From assembly GCF_000949425.1 (NCBI RefSeq), contig NZ_CP010976.1, forward strand, positions 1,426,001-1,490,000: DNA of 64,000 nt, given 5' to 3'. Below, in pieces: positions 15,759 to 27,100 of this stretch. The translations under genes were made by a program, and so were the position numbers. Every line of letters starts with the position of its first letter. The stretch's first letter is position 1. Source of the DNA: Paenibacillus sp. IHBB 10380 (lineage in GTDB: Bacteria > Bacillota > Bacilli > Paenibacillales > Paenibacillaceae). The notes beneath the pieces were generated by a model. The model did no database searches. It was not told the origin of the DNA and saw only the letters and a program-made list of their open reading frames with translations.

Positions 15759-18700
15759 TTGCCAGTAACAACAAAGGAGTTTATAAAGACAAGCCCTTTA
15801 TCTGAAGGGCAAAAATCTATTTATTTGCATCACCATTTGCACCCCAAAAGCTCTATGTATATCGAACGGTTTGCTTGGAAAATTTATTCAGAAATAGATG
15901 CATCTTATATAAAACAAGCGTTCAAAGAACTGACAAAACGCCATGAGATTTTCCGAACGATTTATGCGTGGGAACAAGAACCTGTACAGAAAGTGCACAA
16001 TGAACCGATAGTAGACTTTGGCTTTTTAGATGCATATGGCTGGGATGTTTCTTCTGTAAATCAGTATCTTACAGAGGAATCACATAAACCTTATGATTTA
16101 GAACAAGAACCCATACTAAGAAGCAGGTTGATTCGTTGTGCTGATGAAGAATACATCCTGCTTCTGATGTGTCATCATATTGCTTTTGATGGCTGGACGT
16201 TCTCTCTAATACTCGATGAAATTGGGATATTCTACAAACATCTGAAGAATGGTTCCACATTTGATCTGATTTCCCTCAAATATGCATACTCCGATTTCGT
16301 CGATTGGCAACAAGAGTTCCTTACAAGTGAAGAAGGCTACAAATCAAAATTATTCTGGAAAGAAAAGCTTTCTGGAGACCTTCCAATTCTAAATTTTCCT
16401 ATTGATCATAACCGTCTTGCCATACCATCGCAGAATGGCAAGCTTTATCCATTTGAATTAAGTAGTGAGTTAAGTCGAAAATTGAATGTATTTTGCAAGG
16501 AAGAAGAAGCTTCACTGTATACGGTGATGCTGTCTCTTTACTTTGCATTCCTACATCGCTATTCCGGACAGGATGAAATTATCGTCGGTACGCCTCGATT
16601 TGGCCGTAAAAATAAGTATGTTAAGGTTTGTGGTTACTTTGTTAATATGTTACCGATCCGAATTGGTTTTACGGATGATATTTCTTTCGTACATCTGCTA
16701 TCTATTATTCGTGCAGAGTATGACACTTGCGTTTCACATCAGCATTATCCATTCTCCCTCATGGCAGAACATGTGATGGAAAGCCGAGATCCCAGCTATT
16801 CGCCAGTATTCCAAACCGCTTTTGTCTTACAAAAGGCTTGGCGACAAGATGCAGCGATTCACCTCGGTAATGCTGGAAATATATTCGATTTACACGGTAT
16901 AAAATTGGAACCCTATGTTATCGAAAAAAATAATGCTAAGTTCGACTTAACACTTATCGTTGAAGAAGAGAATAATGGAAATATATGCTTTAATTTGGAA
17001 TATAACAGCGACATATTTGAATTACATACGATTAGTAGGTTAACGAGGTACTTCCAAGAATTCATCCAATCTGTTTTACATAATCCACGAGAAAGCATTT
17101 CAAAAGTTTCTCTTTTGCCTGAGGCAGAGCACAAACAACTGGTTGATGAATGGAACGATACAACAATAGAGTATCCGAGTGATGCTGTCATCCACAAACT
17201 TTTTGAGGATCAAGTATCTCGCAAGCCAGAGGCGATAGCCGTTGTTCATGAAGGTCGACATCTGACCTATCGAGAACTAAATGAACGTGCCAATCAACTT
17301 GCACACTACCTCCAAAAACGAGGAGTAGGACCAGAATCAATTGTAGGCATATGTATGGAACGCTCCATTGAGATGATCATCGGAATGATGGGGATTTTGA
17401 AAGCGGACGCAGCGTACCTCCCACTTGATCCGGCGTATCCAGAAGCCCTCCTCCGCTATATTGTACAGGATGCAGGTATACAGCTACTTATAACACAGGA
17501 AGCATTGAAAGATTGGTTACCAGAGGGAATAACAACGGTTTTTCTAGATCTGGAACAAGAAGAGATTGCCCAAGAAAGCACTTCAACACCAAATTGTAGG
17601 GCAACGCCGCAAAATTTGGCCTATGTCATTTACACTTCAGGTTCTACAGGAAATGCGAAAGGGGTTTTGTTGGAACACAAAGGCTTATGCAACCTTGTCC
17701 ATGCCCAAATAGATTTGTTCCTGCTTAATTCCACTCACTCGGTTATTCAGTTTGCTTCTCTGGCTTTTGACGCCGCAGTATCTGAGATTTTTACTACCTT
17801 TCTTGCAGGGGCAACGCTGTGCATACCAACGCAAGACGATGTTATTCCAGGTCCGCAGTTACTAAGATTTTTACAAGATAATCGTGTGACACATGCTACC
17901 TTTCCCCCGGCTGTATTAATTGTTCTGGATGAGCCTGTGCTCAACGATTTAAAAGTGGTAATCTCTGCTGGTTCGGCGTGCACCAAAGAAATTGCACAAA
18001 GATGGTCAAATGGACGTAGATTTATCAATGGATATGGACCGACCGAAACAACAGTCGCAGCAACTATGAGTGTATATGAAGGAAATCAATCTCCGACAAT
18101 TGGTCAACCACTTGCCAACGTTCAGGTGTTCGTTTTAGATCGCAACCAACAGCTGGTACCAATAGGTGTAATAGGAGAGCTTTATATTGGAGGAGCCGGT
18201 CTGGCCCGTGGTTACCTAAATCGTCCTGATCTGACGCAAGAGCGTTTCATTCTTCATCCATTTAATAGTTATGCAGGCGCTCGTTTGTATCGTACAGGGG
18301 ACCTGGTAAGGTATCTTCCCAACGGAACCTTGGATTTCGTAGGACAGATGGACAATCAGGTATACGTAAGAGGTTTCCGTATTGAATTGGGAGAGGTTGA
18401 AAGCGCACTACAAGGGAATCCTGCGATCACTCAGGCAGCCGTTCTAGTTCGAGAAGATGTACCGGGAGATAAAAGATTAGTAGCTTATGTGGTGGGAGAG
18501 GGGAGTATCAAAGGGTGGAGAGAGTATTTAAAGGCTCAATTGCCTAATTATATGTTACCTTCATACTTTGTCCAAATGGAAGTCATGCCGTTAACCACAA
18601 ACGGAAAAATCGACTACAAAAACTTGCCGGCTCCAGAGCGACAAGGAAAGGAAGACGCCTATGTAGCCCCACGCAATCAACGGGAGCAGATTCTTTCATC

Positions 18701-21077
18701 TGTCTGGGAAAAGGTACTAGGTGTGAAACGGATTGGTATTCATGACAACTTCTTTGAGAGTGGTGGTGATTCGATTCTGAGCATTCAGATTGTTTCTCAA
18801 GCCAATCAGACCGGTCTCAAACTTACTCCAAAACAACTGTTTGAGTACCCGACGATTGCAGAATTAGCTCACTTTGTAGGCGAAGTTGCATTTATCGAGG
18901 CAGAGCAAGGAGCGGTCACAGGCGAGGTTGCTTTCACACCTGTTCAACATTGGTTCTTTGAGCAGTCGCATCCATACGCTCACCATTGGAACCAGTCTAT
19001 GCTGTTACATTTGTGTGAAAAACTAGATATCGAGTTGTTGCGGGAAGCTTTGCAAGCCATCCTCTTCCATCATGACGCTCTTCGCATGCGTTATGATTGC
19101 TCAACGAACGGTGTTTGGACGCAGCGTAATGAAGGATTAGGGGAACAAGCATCACTTACAGTGGTCAATCTTGGCGATCTTCCGCAAAAAGAGTGGGATC
19201 AGACGATTCAAAACGTAATTGAATCTACTCAGGCTAGCTTAAACTTACATGAGGGTCCATTGATGAGAGTGGTTTATTTTAACGAAGGCATACACGGTTA
19301 CGGACAGTTATTTTGGGCGATTCACCATCTGGCAGTAGATGGTGTTTCTTGGCGCATACTTCAAGAAGATCTGCAAACGATTTATCGACAAGCACAGGCG
19401 GGTCAGTTTATCCGGCTTCCGGACAAGACGACTTCATTCAAAACCTGGTCAGAAAAATTGCAAACCTATGGTGAATCGGGATGCGATCAAAAGGTACGAG
19501 ACTATTGGAAACAACATGCCCAGATGGAAGTTAACACGTTGCCAACTGATTATCTTGCAGAAGACACCACAGAGAGTTCTACAGAGCGTATCACTGTCAC
19601 TCTTTGTGAAGAGGAGACGCAAGCTCTGCTTCAAGATGTCCCTGCTGCTTATCGAACTCGCATTCAGGAAGTGCTGATGACGGCGTTGGCACAGACTATA
19701 CATCAATGGACGGGTGAAACCTCCATGTCCGTTCAATTAGAAGGGCATGGCCGGGAAGAAATCATGGATGGCGTTGATTTGTCCAGAACTGTTGGTTGGT
19801 TCACCAGTATTTATCCTGTACAAATTAGTATCAAGGGAGCAAACACCTCGGCAGATGCCTTGAAAGCTGTGAAAGAACAGATGCGCAAGATTCCAAACCA
19901 TGGTGTGGATTATGGAATTCTACGCTATTTGAATCAGGAGATAGGGTCGTTGCTTAAAACTCAGCAGAAATCCTCAATCAGCTTTAACTATCTGGGGCAA
20001 TTTGGTCAAGCTAGTTCCACCGATTCTATTTTTACTAATGAACTTGAGTTGACTGCAAACTTTGACCCAAATTCCAAGCGTACCCAAATGATTGATGTTG
20101 TTGCGATAGTTATTAATGGAAAATTGCAAATCAATTGGATGTACAGCCATAAGCAAATGAAAAATTCTACGATTGAGCACCTTGCTTCAGTTTTTGTGGA
20201 GAGATTGCATGAGTTGATTGCCCATTGCACAGGAGAAGGATCGTTCGGATATACATCGTCCGGGTATACACCGTCCGACTTCCCATTGGCAGAATTGAAT
20301 CAAAGACAATTAGATTGCATTATCCAGAATACTCCAGATATTGAGATGATCTATCCATTAGCCCCGCTTCAACATGGGATGCTCTTCCATTCCTGGTATG
20401 AGGCTGATGGTGGAGATTATATCAGCCAGTGTGTCATCACCTTTGAAGGAGATTTGAGGACAGATTTATTTAAACTCGCGTGGCAGTTGATTGTTGATCG
20501 TCATGACGTATTGCGTACGAGCTTTGATTGGAAAGAGGGGAGTATCACGCACCAGATTGTTCATCGTAGCGTATCTGTAGCTATGGAAGAGCAGGATTGG
20601 AGAGGGTTTTCTCGTGATGAACAAGATACTCGCATAGTAGCCTTGTTGCGTTCGGAGCGTGTTAAGGGATTTGATCTTGAACAGCTTCCATTAAGCCGTA
20701 TGTTCTTGATTCATACTGGTGACCACGCCTACCGTTTCGTATGGAGCCACCATCATGCTTTACTGGATGGTTGGAGTCTGCAACATGTTCTTAATGAAGT
20801 GTTGGTTGTCTATGATGCGTTAGCTACGAATAAAAAAATCGAATTGGAGTCGGTACCTGCTTACCAGAACTATATTCGCTGGATCAAGAGTCAGGACATG
20901 GTGCAGGCAGAGAAATTCTGGCGTGAAGAATTGAAAGGATTTACTGCTCCTACGCCACTTGGAATCGACATAACAGATTGCGATAATCAATCCGGTTACG
21001 GTGAATCTCTCCATCCTCTTTCCGTAGCTCTTACCAGGACTTACAATCGTGGGCACGGAACAACCAGATTACATTAA
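15759..21077 (+). CDS. non-ribosomal peptide synthetase, modules 1 and start of 2 (5' part of frameshifted gene)
   Basis: A 1772-residue frame with a TTG start eight bases after GAGGAGG. Domains by approximate residue: condensation (8-450, HHIAFDG), adenylation A1 (461-960, YTSGSTG near 624, GYGPTE near 757), carrier T1 (GGDSI near 1002), epimerisation E1 (1053-1495, HHLAVDG near 1188) and condensation C2 (from 1525, HHALLDG near 1664). The frame fails at about 21038: one base is missing in ACCAG-GACTTA, and the C2 domain continues in the next frame up to 28066. The A1 pocket (235-517 order) reads D-A-S-T-I-A-G-V-A-K, close to the known Tyr code DASTVAAVCK, so an aromatic residue is predicted, converted to the D form by E1. 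The N-terminal condensation domain has no partner upstream, so it probably loads an acyl starter. Without correction no modules 2-3 are attached, and the assembly line would be broken. Confidence 0.88.
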   Translation: MPVTTKEFIKTSPLSEGQKSIYLHHHLHPKSSMYIERFAWKIYSEIDASYIKQAFKELTKRHEIFRTIYAWEQEPVQKVHNEPIVDFGFLDAYGWDVSSVNQYLTEESHKPYDLEQEPILRSRLIRCADEEYILLLMCHHIAFDGWTFSLILDEIGIFYKHLKNGSTFDLISLKYAYSDFVDWQQEFLTSEEGYKSKLFWKEKLSGDLPILNFPIDHNRLAIPSQNGKLYPFELSSELSRKLNVFCKEEEASLYTVMLSLYFAFLHRYSGQDEIIVGTPRFGRKNKYVKVCGYFVNMLPIRIGFTDDISFVHLLSIIRAEYDTCVSHQHYPFSLMAEHVMESRDPSYSPVFQTAFVLQKAWRQDAAIHLGNAGNIFDLHGIKLEPYVIEKNNAKFDLTLIVEEENNGNICFNLEYNSDIFELHTISRLTRYFQEFIQSVLHNPRESISKVSLLPEAEHKQLVDEWNDTTIEYPSDAVIHKLFEDQVSRKPEAIAVVHEGRHLTYRELNERANQLAHYLQKRGVGPESIVGICMERSIEMIIGMMGILKADAAYLPLDPAYPEALLRYIVQDAGIQLLITQEALKDWLPEGITTVFLDLEQEEIAQESTSTPNCRATPQNLAYVIYTSGSTGNAKGVLLEHKGLCNLVHAQIDLFLLNSTHSVIQFASLAFDAAVSEIFTTFLAGATLCIPTQDDVIPGPQLLRFLQDNRVTHATFPPAVLIVLDEPVLNDLKVVISAGSACTKEIAQRWSNGRRFINGYGPTETTVAATMSVYEGNQSPTIGQPLANVQVFVLDRNQQLVPIGVIGELYIGGAGLARGYLNRPDLTQERFILHPFNSYAGARLYRTGDLVRYLPNGTLDFVGQMDNQVYVRGFRIELGEVESALQGNPAITQAAVLVREDVPGDKRLVAYVVGEGSIKGWREYLKAQLPNYMLPSYFVQMEVMPLTTNGKIDYKNLPAPERQGKEDAYVAPRNQREQILSSVWEKVLGVKRIGIHDNFFESGGDSILSIQIVSQANQTGLKLTPKQLFEYPTIAELAHFVGEVAFIEAEQGAVTGEVAFTPVQHWFFEQSHPYAHHWNQSMLLHLCEKLDIELLREALQAILFHHDALRMRYDCSTNGVWTQRNEGLGEQASLTVVNLGDLPQKEWDQTIQNVIESTQASLNLHEGPLMRVVYFNEGIHGYGQLFWAIHHLAVDGVSWRILQEDLQTIYRQAQAGQFIRLPDKTTSFKTWSEKLQTYGESGCDQKVRDYWKQHAQMEVNTLPTDYLAEDTTESSTERITVTLCEEETQALLQDVPAAYRTRIQEVLMTALAQTIHQWTGETSMSVQLEGHGREEIMDGVDLSRTVGWFTSIYPVQISIKGANTSADALKAVKEQMRKIPNHGVDYGILRYLNQEIGSLLKTQQKSSISFNYLGQFGQASSTDSIFTNELELTANFDPNSKRTQMIDVVAIVINGKLQINWMYSHKQMKNSTIEHLASVFVERLHELIAHCTGEGSFGYTSSGYTPSDFPLAELNQRQLDCIIQNTPDIEMIYPLAPLQHGMLFHSWYEADGGDYISQCVITFEGDLRTDLFKLAWQLIVDRHDVLRTSFDWKEGSITHQIVHRSVSVAMEEQDWRGFSRDEQDTRIVALLRSERVKGFDLEQLPLSRMFLIHTGDHAYRFVWSHHHALLDGWSLQHVLNEVLVVYDALATNKKIELESVPAYQNYIRWIKSQDMVQAEKFWREELKGFTAPTPLGIDITDCDNQSGYGESLHPLSVALTRTYNRGHGTTRLH

Positions 21078-21139
21078 ACACGCTGGTTCAAGGTGCTTGG
21101 GCTTTCTTATTAAGCCGATACAGCGGTGAGGATGAAATC

Positions 21140-24100
21140 GTGTTTGGTGTAACTAGTTCAGGAAGACCGTCTGAATTGTCTGGTGTCGAACGAATGGTTG
21201 GTCTCTTCATCAATACACTGCCAGCACGTGTTCACGTTGCAGAACAGACTAAGGCTATCGATTGGCTACGTGAGCTGCAAATGAAAGAAATGAAACGCAG
21301 ACAATTTGAGCACACGTCCTTGACTGAAGTTCAGGGATGGAGCGATGTACCTAGAGGCATATCTCTGTTCAATACACTATATGTTTTTGAGAACTATCCC
21401 ACAAAGGATTTGCAATTGGATACAGAGGTGATTATCCGCCAAATGCAGGTATTTGAGCAGACCAACTATCCGTTGAGTTTGGCTGTTATTCCAGGTATTT
21501 GCTTGTCTCTAAGATTCATGTATGATCGCAGTCGATTTGATGAAGTAACGATTCAAAGGATTCAAGGTCATCTAATACAAACTTTGGTTCAGATAATAGA
21601 AAACGGAGAACGTAAATTGGCTGACATCGTGTATACAATGAGAGATGAGCACAAGCAACTGCTCGAAGAGTGGAATGAGACAACAAATGCATATTCACAT
21701 GACAGAATCATTCACAAATGGTTTGAAGAACAGACTATGAATTACCCAGAAGCTGTAGCAGTGGTGTACGAAGATCAACAGTTGACATACCATGAACTAA
21801 ATAAAAGAGCAAACCAATTGGCTCATTATCTGCAAAAAAAAGGGATCAAACCAGATTCTTTGGTAGGACTGTGCTTGGACCGATCCCCAGAGATCATTAT
21901 TGCGATTGTGGCAATTCTAAAAGCTGGTGGAGCATACGTGCCGCTTGATCCGACCTATCCAGAAAGCCGTCTACGCTATATCTTGCAAGATGCTAATATT
22001 CGGGTACTAGTGACTAATGAGACTTTGCAGGGCTGGCAGCCGGAAGGTATAGATGTTATTTGTCTTGACCGGGATGAAGCAAAGATTTTGGAAGAGAGCA
22101 TCATCACACCTACAAGTGACGTAACAGGAAATCATCTGGCATATGTCATTTATACTTCGGGTTCTACGGGAAACCCGAAAGGTGTTATGGTTGAACATCA
22201 GAACGTGATTCGTCTGTTTACGGCGACCCAGCATTGGTATCAGTTTGATGGGAAGGATACATGGACGCTTTTCCATTCCTATGCCTTTGACTTCTCTGTG
22301 TGGGAGTTGTGGGGAGCGTTACTCTACGGTGGCAGATTGGTTGTCGTTCCATATTGGATTAGCCGTTCTCCCGAAGAGTTCTATCGTTTGCTGGTAAAGG
22401 AAAAGGTGACCGTTCTGAATCAGACACCTTCTGCGTTTCGTCAACTAATTCAAACTTGCGAGCAGGTAGATAACAAGCAAGAAAGATTAAACCTTCGTTA
22501 CGTAATCTTTGGCGGTGAAGTATTAGAGCCGTCCAGCCTGTTACCATGGTTCAAGATTTATGGCGATCAGCAACCTCAACTTATCAATATGTATGGGATT
22601 ACCGAAACAACAGTCCATGTTACCTATTATCCGTTGACCATGAAGGACGCTGTCAGCGCTTCAGGTAGTTTAATCGGTGAACGAATTCCAGATTTGCAGA
22701 TTTACCTACTAGATCGGAATCAGAGGCCAGTTCCGATTGGTGTTGCTGGTGAAATTTATATTGGTGGAGGCGGGGTAACTCGTGGGTATTTGAATCGTCC
22801 TGACTTAAACGAGGAACGATTTATTCCACATTTATTTAGCCAAGAACAAGGCGCAAAATTATATCGTTCAGGCGATCTTGCCCGTTACCGTCCAGATGGA
22901 AGTATGCACTATCTTGGACGAATGGATCAACAGGTTAAAGTCCGTGGTTTTCGAATCGAGCTGGGCGAAATTGAAGCAGTGATCAATGACGACTCCTCTG
23001 TTCGAGAGGTAACAGTGATGGTACGCGAGGACGAACCAGGTGATCAGCGATTGGTAGCCTATGTCGTTGGTGATGGGAATGAGCAGATATGGAAAGAGCA
23101 TGCAAAAGGATCGTTACCTATTTACATGGTTCCTTCACATTTTATTCATATGAAATTTCTTCCATTGACATCAAACGGAAAAATTGATCGTAAAGCTTTA
23201 CCAGCACCAAGTTCACTTCGAGTGTTCGAAAGTTATATCGCACCTAGAACCCCGAGTGAGCAACTGGTAGCAATGGTATGGGGTCAAGTCTTGGGAATAG
23301 AAAACATAGGGATTTACGACTCGTTCTTCGAGTTGGGTGGACACTCTTTGCTAGCTATGCAAGTGGTGACTCGTCTGCAAGAGGCATTCCAAGTGACGAT
23401 TCCAATCCGTGAGTTATTTGAGCATTCAATGGTTGAAGCGTTGGCTGAACGCTTGGAGCAATTACGGCACGGGAAAAGAGTATCACAGTTACCGCCACTC
23501 ACTCTGACGGATCGCACAGAAGCTATTCCGGTGTCCTATGCGCAGCAAAGACTCTGGTTCCTTGACCGCTTAATGCCAAACAGTCCTCTCTACAATATTC
23601 CTGCCGTATGGCGAATGAAAGGGTCATGGGACATAAAGGCATTAGAAAATGGGTTGAATTATCTGATTGAACGGCATGAGGTATTACGAACAGTGATCCA
23701 TGAAGTGGATGGTCAACCCATGCAAGTGATTCAACCCTACTGTCCACAAACATGGTCTGTAATTGACTTGACTGCTCTCGCATCGGATGAAAAAGAAGCG
23801 CTGATGAAACAAATGGCTCTCCAAGAGGCAGAAACGGCGTTTGATTTGGCAGAAGGTCCATTAATGCGAATTCAAATGATCCACATGCACCAAGATGAAT
23901 GGGTAGTTATGTGCACGATGCACCACATCATCTCAGATGGCTGGTCAATAGGAGTACTACTTAATGAATGGTTAGCTTTACACGAGGAAGCGGCTTACAA
24001 TAAGCCATCTCAGCTTATACCTCTAGCTATGCAATATGCTGACTTTTCACAATGGCAACGAACATGGTTGAAAGAGGACGTTCTGGCACAACAACTTCAT

Positions 24101-27100
24101 TATTGGAGGGAACAACTATCCGGCGAACTTCCTGTCCTACAATTGCCAACCGACCGCCCTCGACCGCCAGTCCAAACTCATCGAGGTGCTGTGCATCAAA
24201 TCATTCTTCAGCGTTCACTGCTTGTTAAACTGAAAGAGTTAAGCCGTCAAGAAGGCTCGACCTTATTCATGACATTGTTGGCCGCTTACCAGGCATTTAT
24301 TTCTCGCTATACTGGGCAGGAAGACATTCTCATAGGTAGCCCGATTGCCAACCGAAACCACCAAGAAATAGAGGGTATGATCGGATTCTTCGTCAATACG
24401 CTGGTCTTCAGAGCCGATCTTACAGGAAATCCAACATTTAGAGAACTACTGGCTCAGGTGCGAAGAAAGGTCTTAGAAGCGCATGACTATCAGGATGTAC
24501 CCTTTGAAAAAGTTGTGGAAGAGATTCAGCCAGAGCGGAATATGAGTCATACACCGATATTCCAGACCATGTTTACTCTGCAAACTAGTTCACGGGAGCT
24601 TTCACCTGCACCGGGACGAATCTTAGAATGGGTAGATAGTTATGTCTCAATTGCCAAATTTGATTTGACGGTGTTCATGGAGGAGCGCCAAACGGAGTTG
24701 TTGACCACATTTGAATACAACACAGATCTGTTTGATTCGGAAACTGTAGAGCGCATGGTCAGTCATTTTGAAATCTGGTTGAACGAAGTGGTAGAGCATC
24801 CTGAGAAACCGCTGGAACTTTTGACAATGATGTCGAAATCTGAAAGCAAGCAATTGTTAGAGGATTGGAATGAGACTTTGGTACAGTATCCGACAGAAGT
24901 AACCGTCCAAAAACTCATTGAGGAGCAAGCTGAACGAAATCCAGAATCCCTAGCAGTGATATATGAAACGGAGCAGTTATCTTACCGTTATCTGAACGAA
25001 CGGGCCAATCAACTGGCTCACTACCTGAAAAAACGTGGAATCCAAGAGGAGTCATTGGTAGGGATTTGTGTAGAGCGATCGCCAGAGATGATAATCGGTC
25101 TCCTTGCGATCCTCAAAACTGGTGCAGCCTACATTCCACTTGATCCGAACTATCCCGATAACCGATTGTGCTACATTGTAAAAGATTCTGGTATATCTGT
25201 GTTGATCACTCAGGAGTATTTACGAGGTTGGGTACCAGAGAGCATCGAAACCATTTGTTTAGATCGGGATCAAGAGTTAATCACTCAAGAAAGTATTATA
25301 GCACCAGTCGATTCATCTACGATGCAGAATCTTGCTTATGTAATTTATACGTCAGGCTCTACAGGAATGCCAAAGGGCGTTATGGTCGAACATCATTCTT
25401 TATTGAATCTAGTATACTGGCATCGAGATGCTTATCAGGTGACCCAAGAAGATAGAGGAACACAAATTGCCGGTATCGCGTTTGATGCAACTGTATGGGA
25501 GATATGGCCGTACCTGACGGCAGGAGCCAGCTTGTACCTGCCAACGGAAAGTATTCGCACCGATTTGCTAGTTTTACGAGAATGGCTTATCAATAACCAA
25601 ATTACGATCAGTTTTATGCCGACCCAATTGGCTGAAAATTTATTGAAACTACACTGGTCAGAACAAACTACCCTGCGGTACCTGTTAACTGGTGGTGATC
25701 AATTGAGACAATATCCATCTGAACAGATACCGTTCTCCCTGGTTAACCATTATGGTCCAACGGAAAATACGGTCGTCTCCACTGTGAGCAATGTGTTTCA
25801 CGACTCGAGGGGAAGCACCCCCCCAATTGGGCGTCCAATTGCCAATATGGAAGCATATGTGCTCGATCAGAACCGTCAACCCGTTCCGATTGGAGTCGTA
25901 GGTGAATTGTACGTGGGCGGAGCAGGTCTAGCGCGTGGTTACTTGAACCGTCCTGATTTGACACAAGAACGATTCGTTGCCCACCAATTCAAGAAAAAAA
26001 ATGGAGAGAAGCTGTATCGTACAGGAGATTTGGTTCGATATCTCCCGGATGGACAAATGGAGTTCTTAGGCCGAATTGACCACCAAGTCAATATTAGAGG
26101 ATTTCGTATTGAATTGGGTGAAATTGAAGCAGCGTTGAATGATCATGCTACCGTGCATGAAGTTGTGGTAATCGTGAGAGAAGATGAACCGGGTGATAAG
26201 AGACTCATTGCCTATATCGTGGGTGATGGAACCGTCAAAGAGTGGAGAGAACACCTGAAGGCTCGATTACCAGCTTACATGGTACCTGCTCACTTTGTAG
26301 AGCTGGAAACCCTCCCGATGACTCCGAACGGGAAGATTGATCGTAAAGCGTTGCCTGCTCTAGATAAATACGCAATCCAATCGGAGCATGTGTCTCCACG
26401 AAATCAAGAGGAAGAAATTCTTGCTGCGATCTGGCAGAAAATATTGGGTCTGCAGCATGTGGGTATTTATGACAATTTCTTCGAGCTTGGCGGAGACTCT
26501 ATTCTAAGTATTCAGATTGTCTTCCGTGCTAATCAGGCAGGACTTCGGCTAACACCTAAGCAATTATTTGAATATCAGACGATTGCCGAGTTAGTCCAAG
26601 TGGTTGGACAAAACGAACAAACACATGCCGAGCAAGGGATTGTGACAGGAGAAGTCCCGCTTACTCCAATTCAAAGCTGGTTTTTTGAGCAAGGTCATCC
26701 TAAGCAGGATCACTGGAATCAGTCCGTTCTCTTGAGAACAAAAGAGAGACTAAATGTAGATTTCTTACAAGAAGCACTCCAATCCATCATGTTGCATCAT
26801 GATGCTTTGCGTCTTCGATACGATCTCCAACCAAATGGCACTTGGCAGCAACGCAATGAAGGACATGTCGAGAGAGACTTCCTTACCGTTGTCAAACTGG
26901 ATGAGCATTTGCGAGATTCTTGGGATCGAATGATCCATGAGGTGATCGAATGTACTCAGTCCAGCTTAAATTTACAAGCGGGACCACTGATGAAAGTTGT
27001 GTATTTTGAGGAAGAGAAGAATCAGTCTGGACGTCTTTTTTGGACGATTCATCACTTGGCTGTTGACGGTGTGTCTTGGAGAATACTCCTAGAGGACTTG

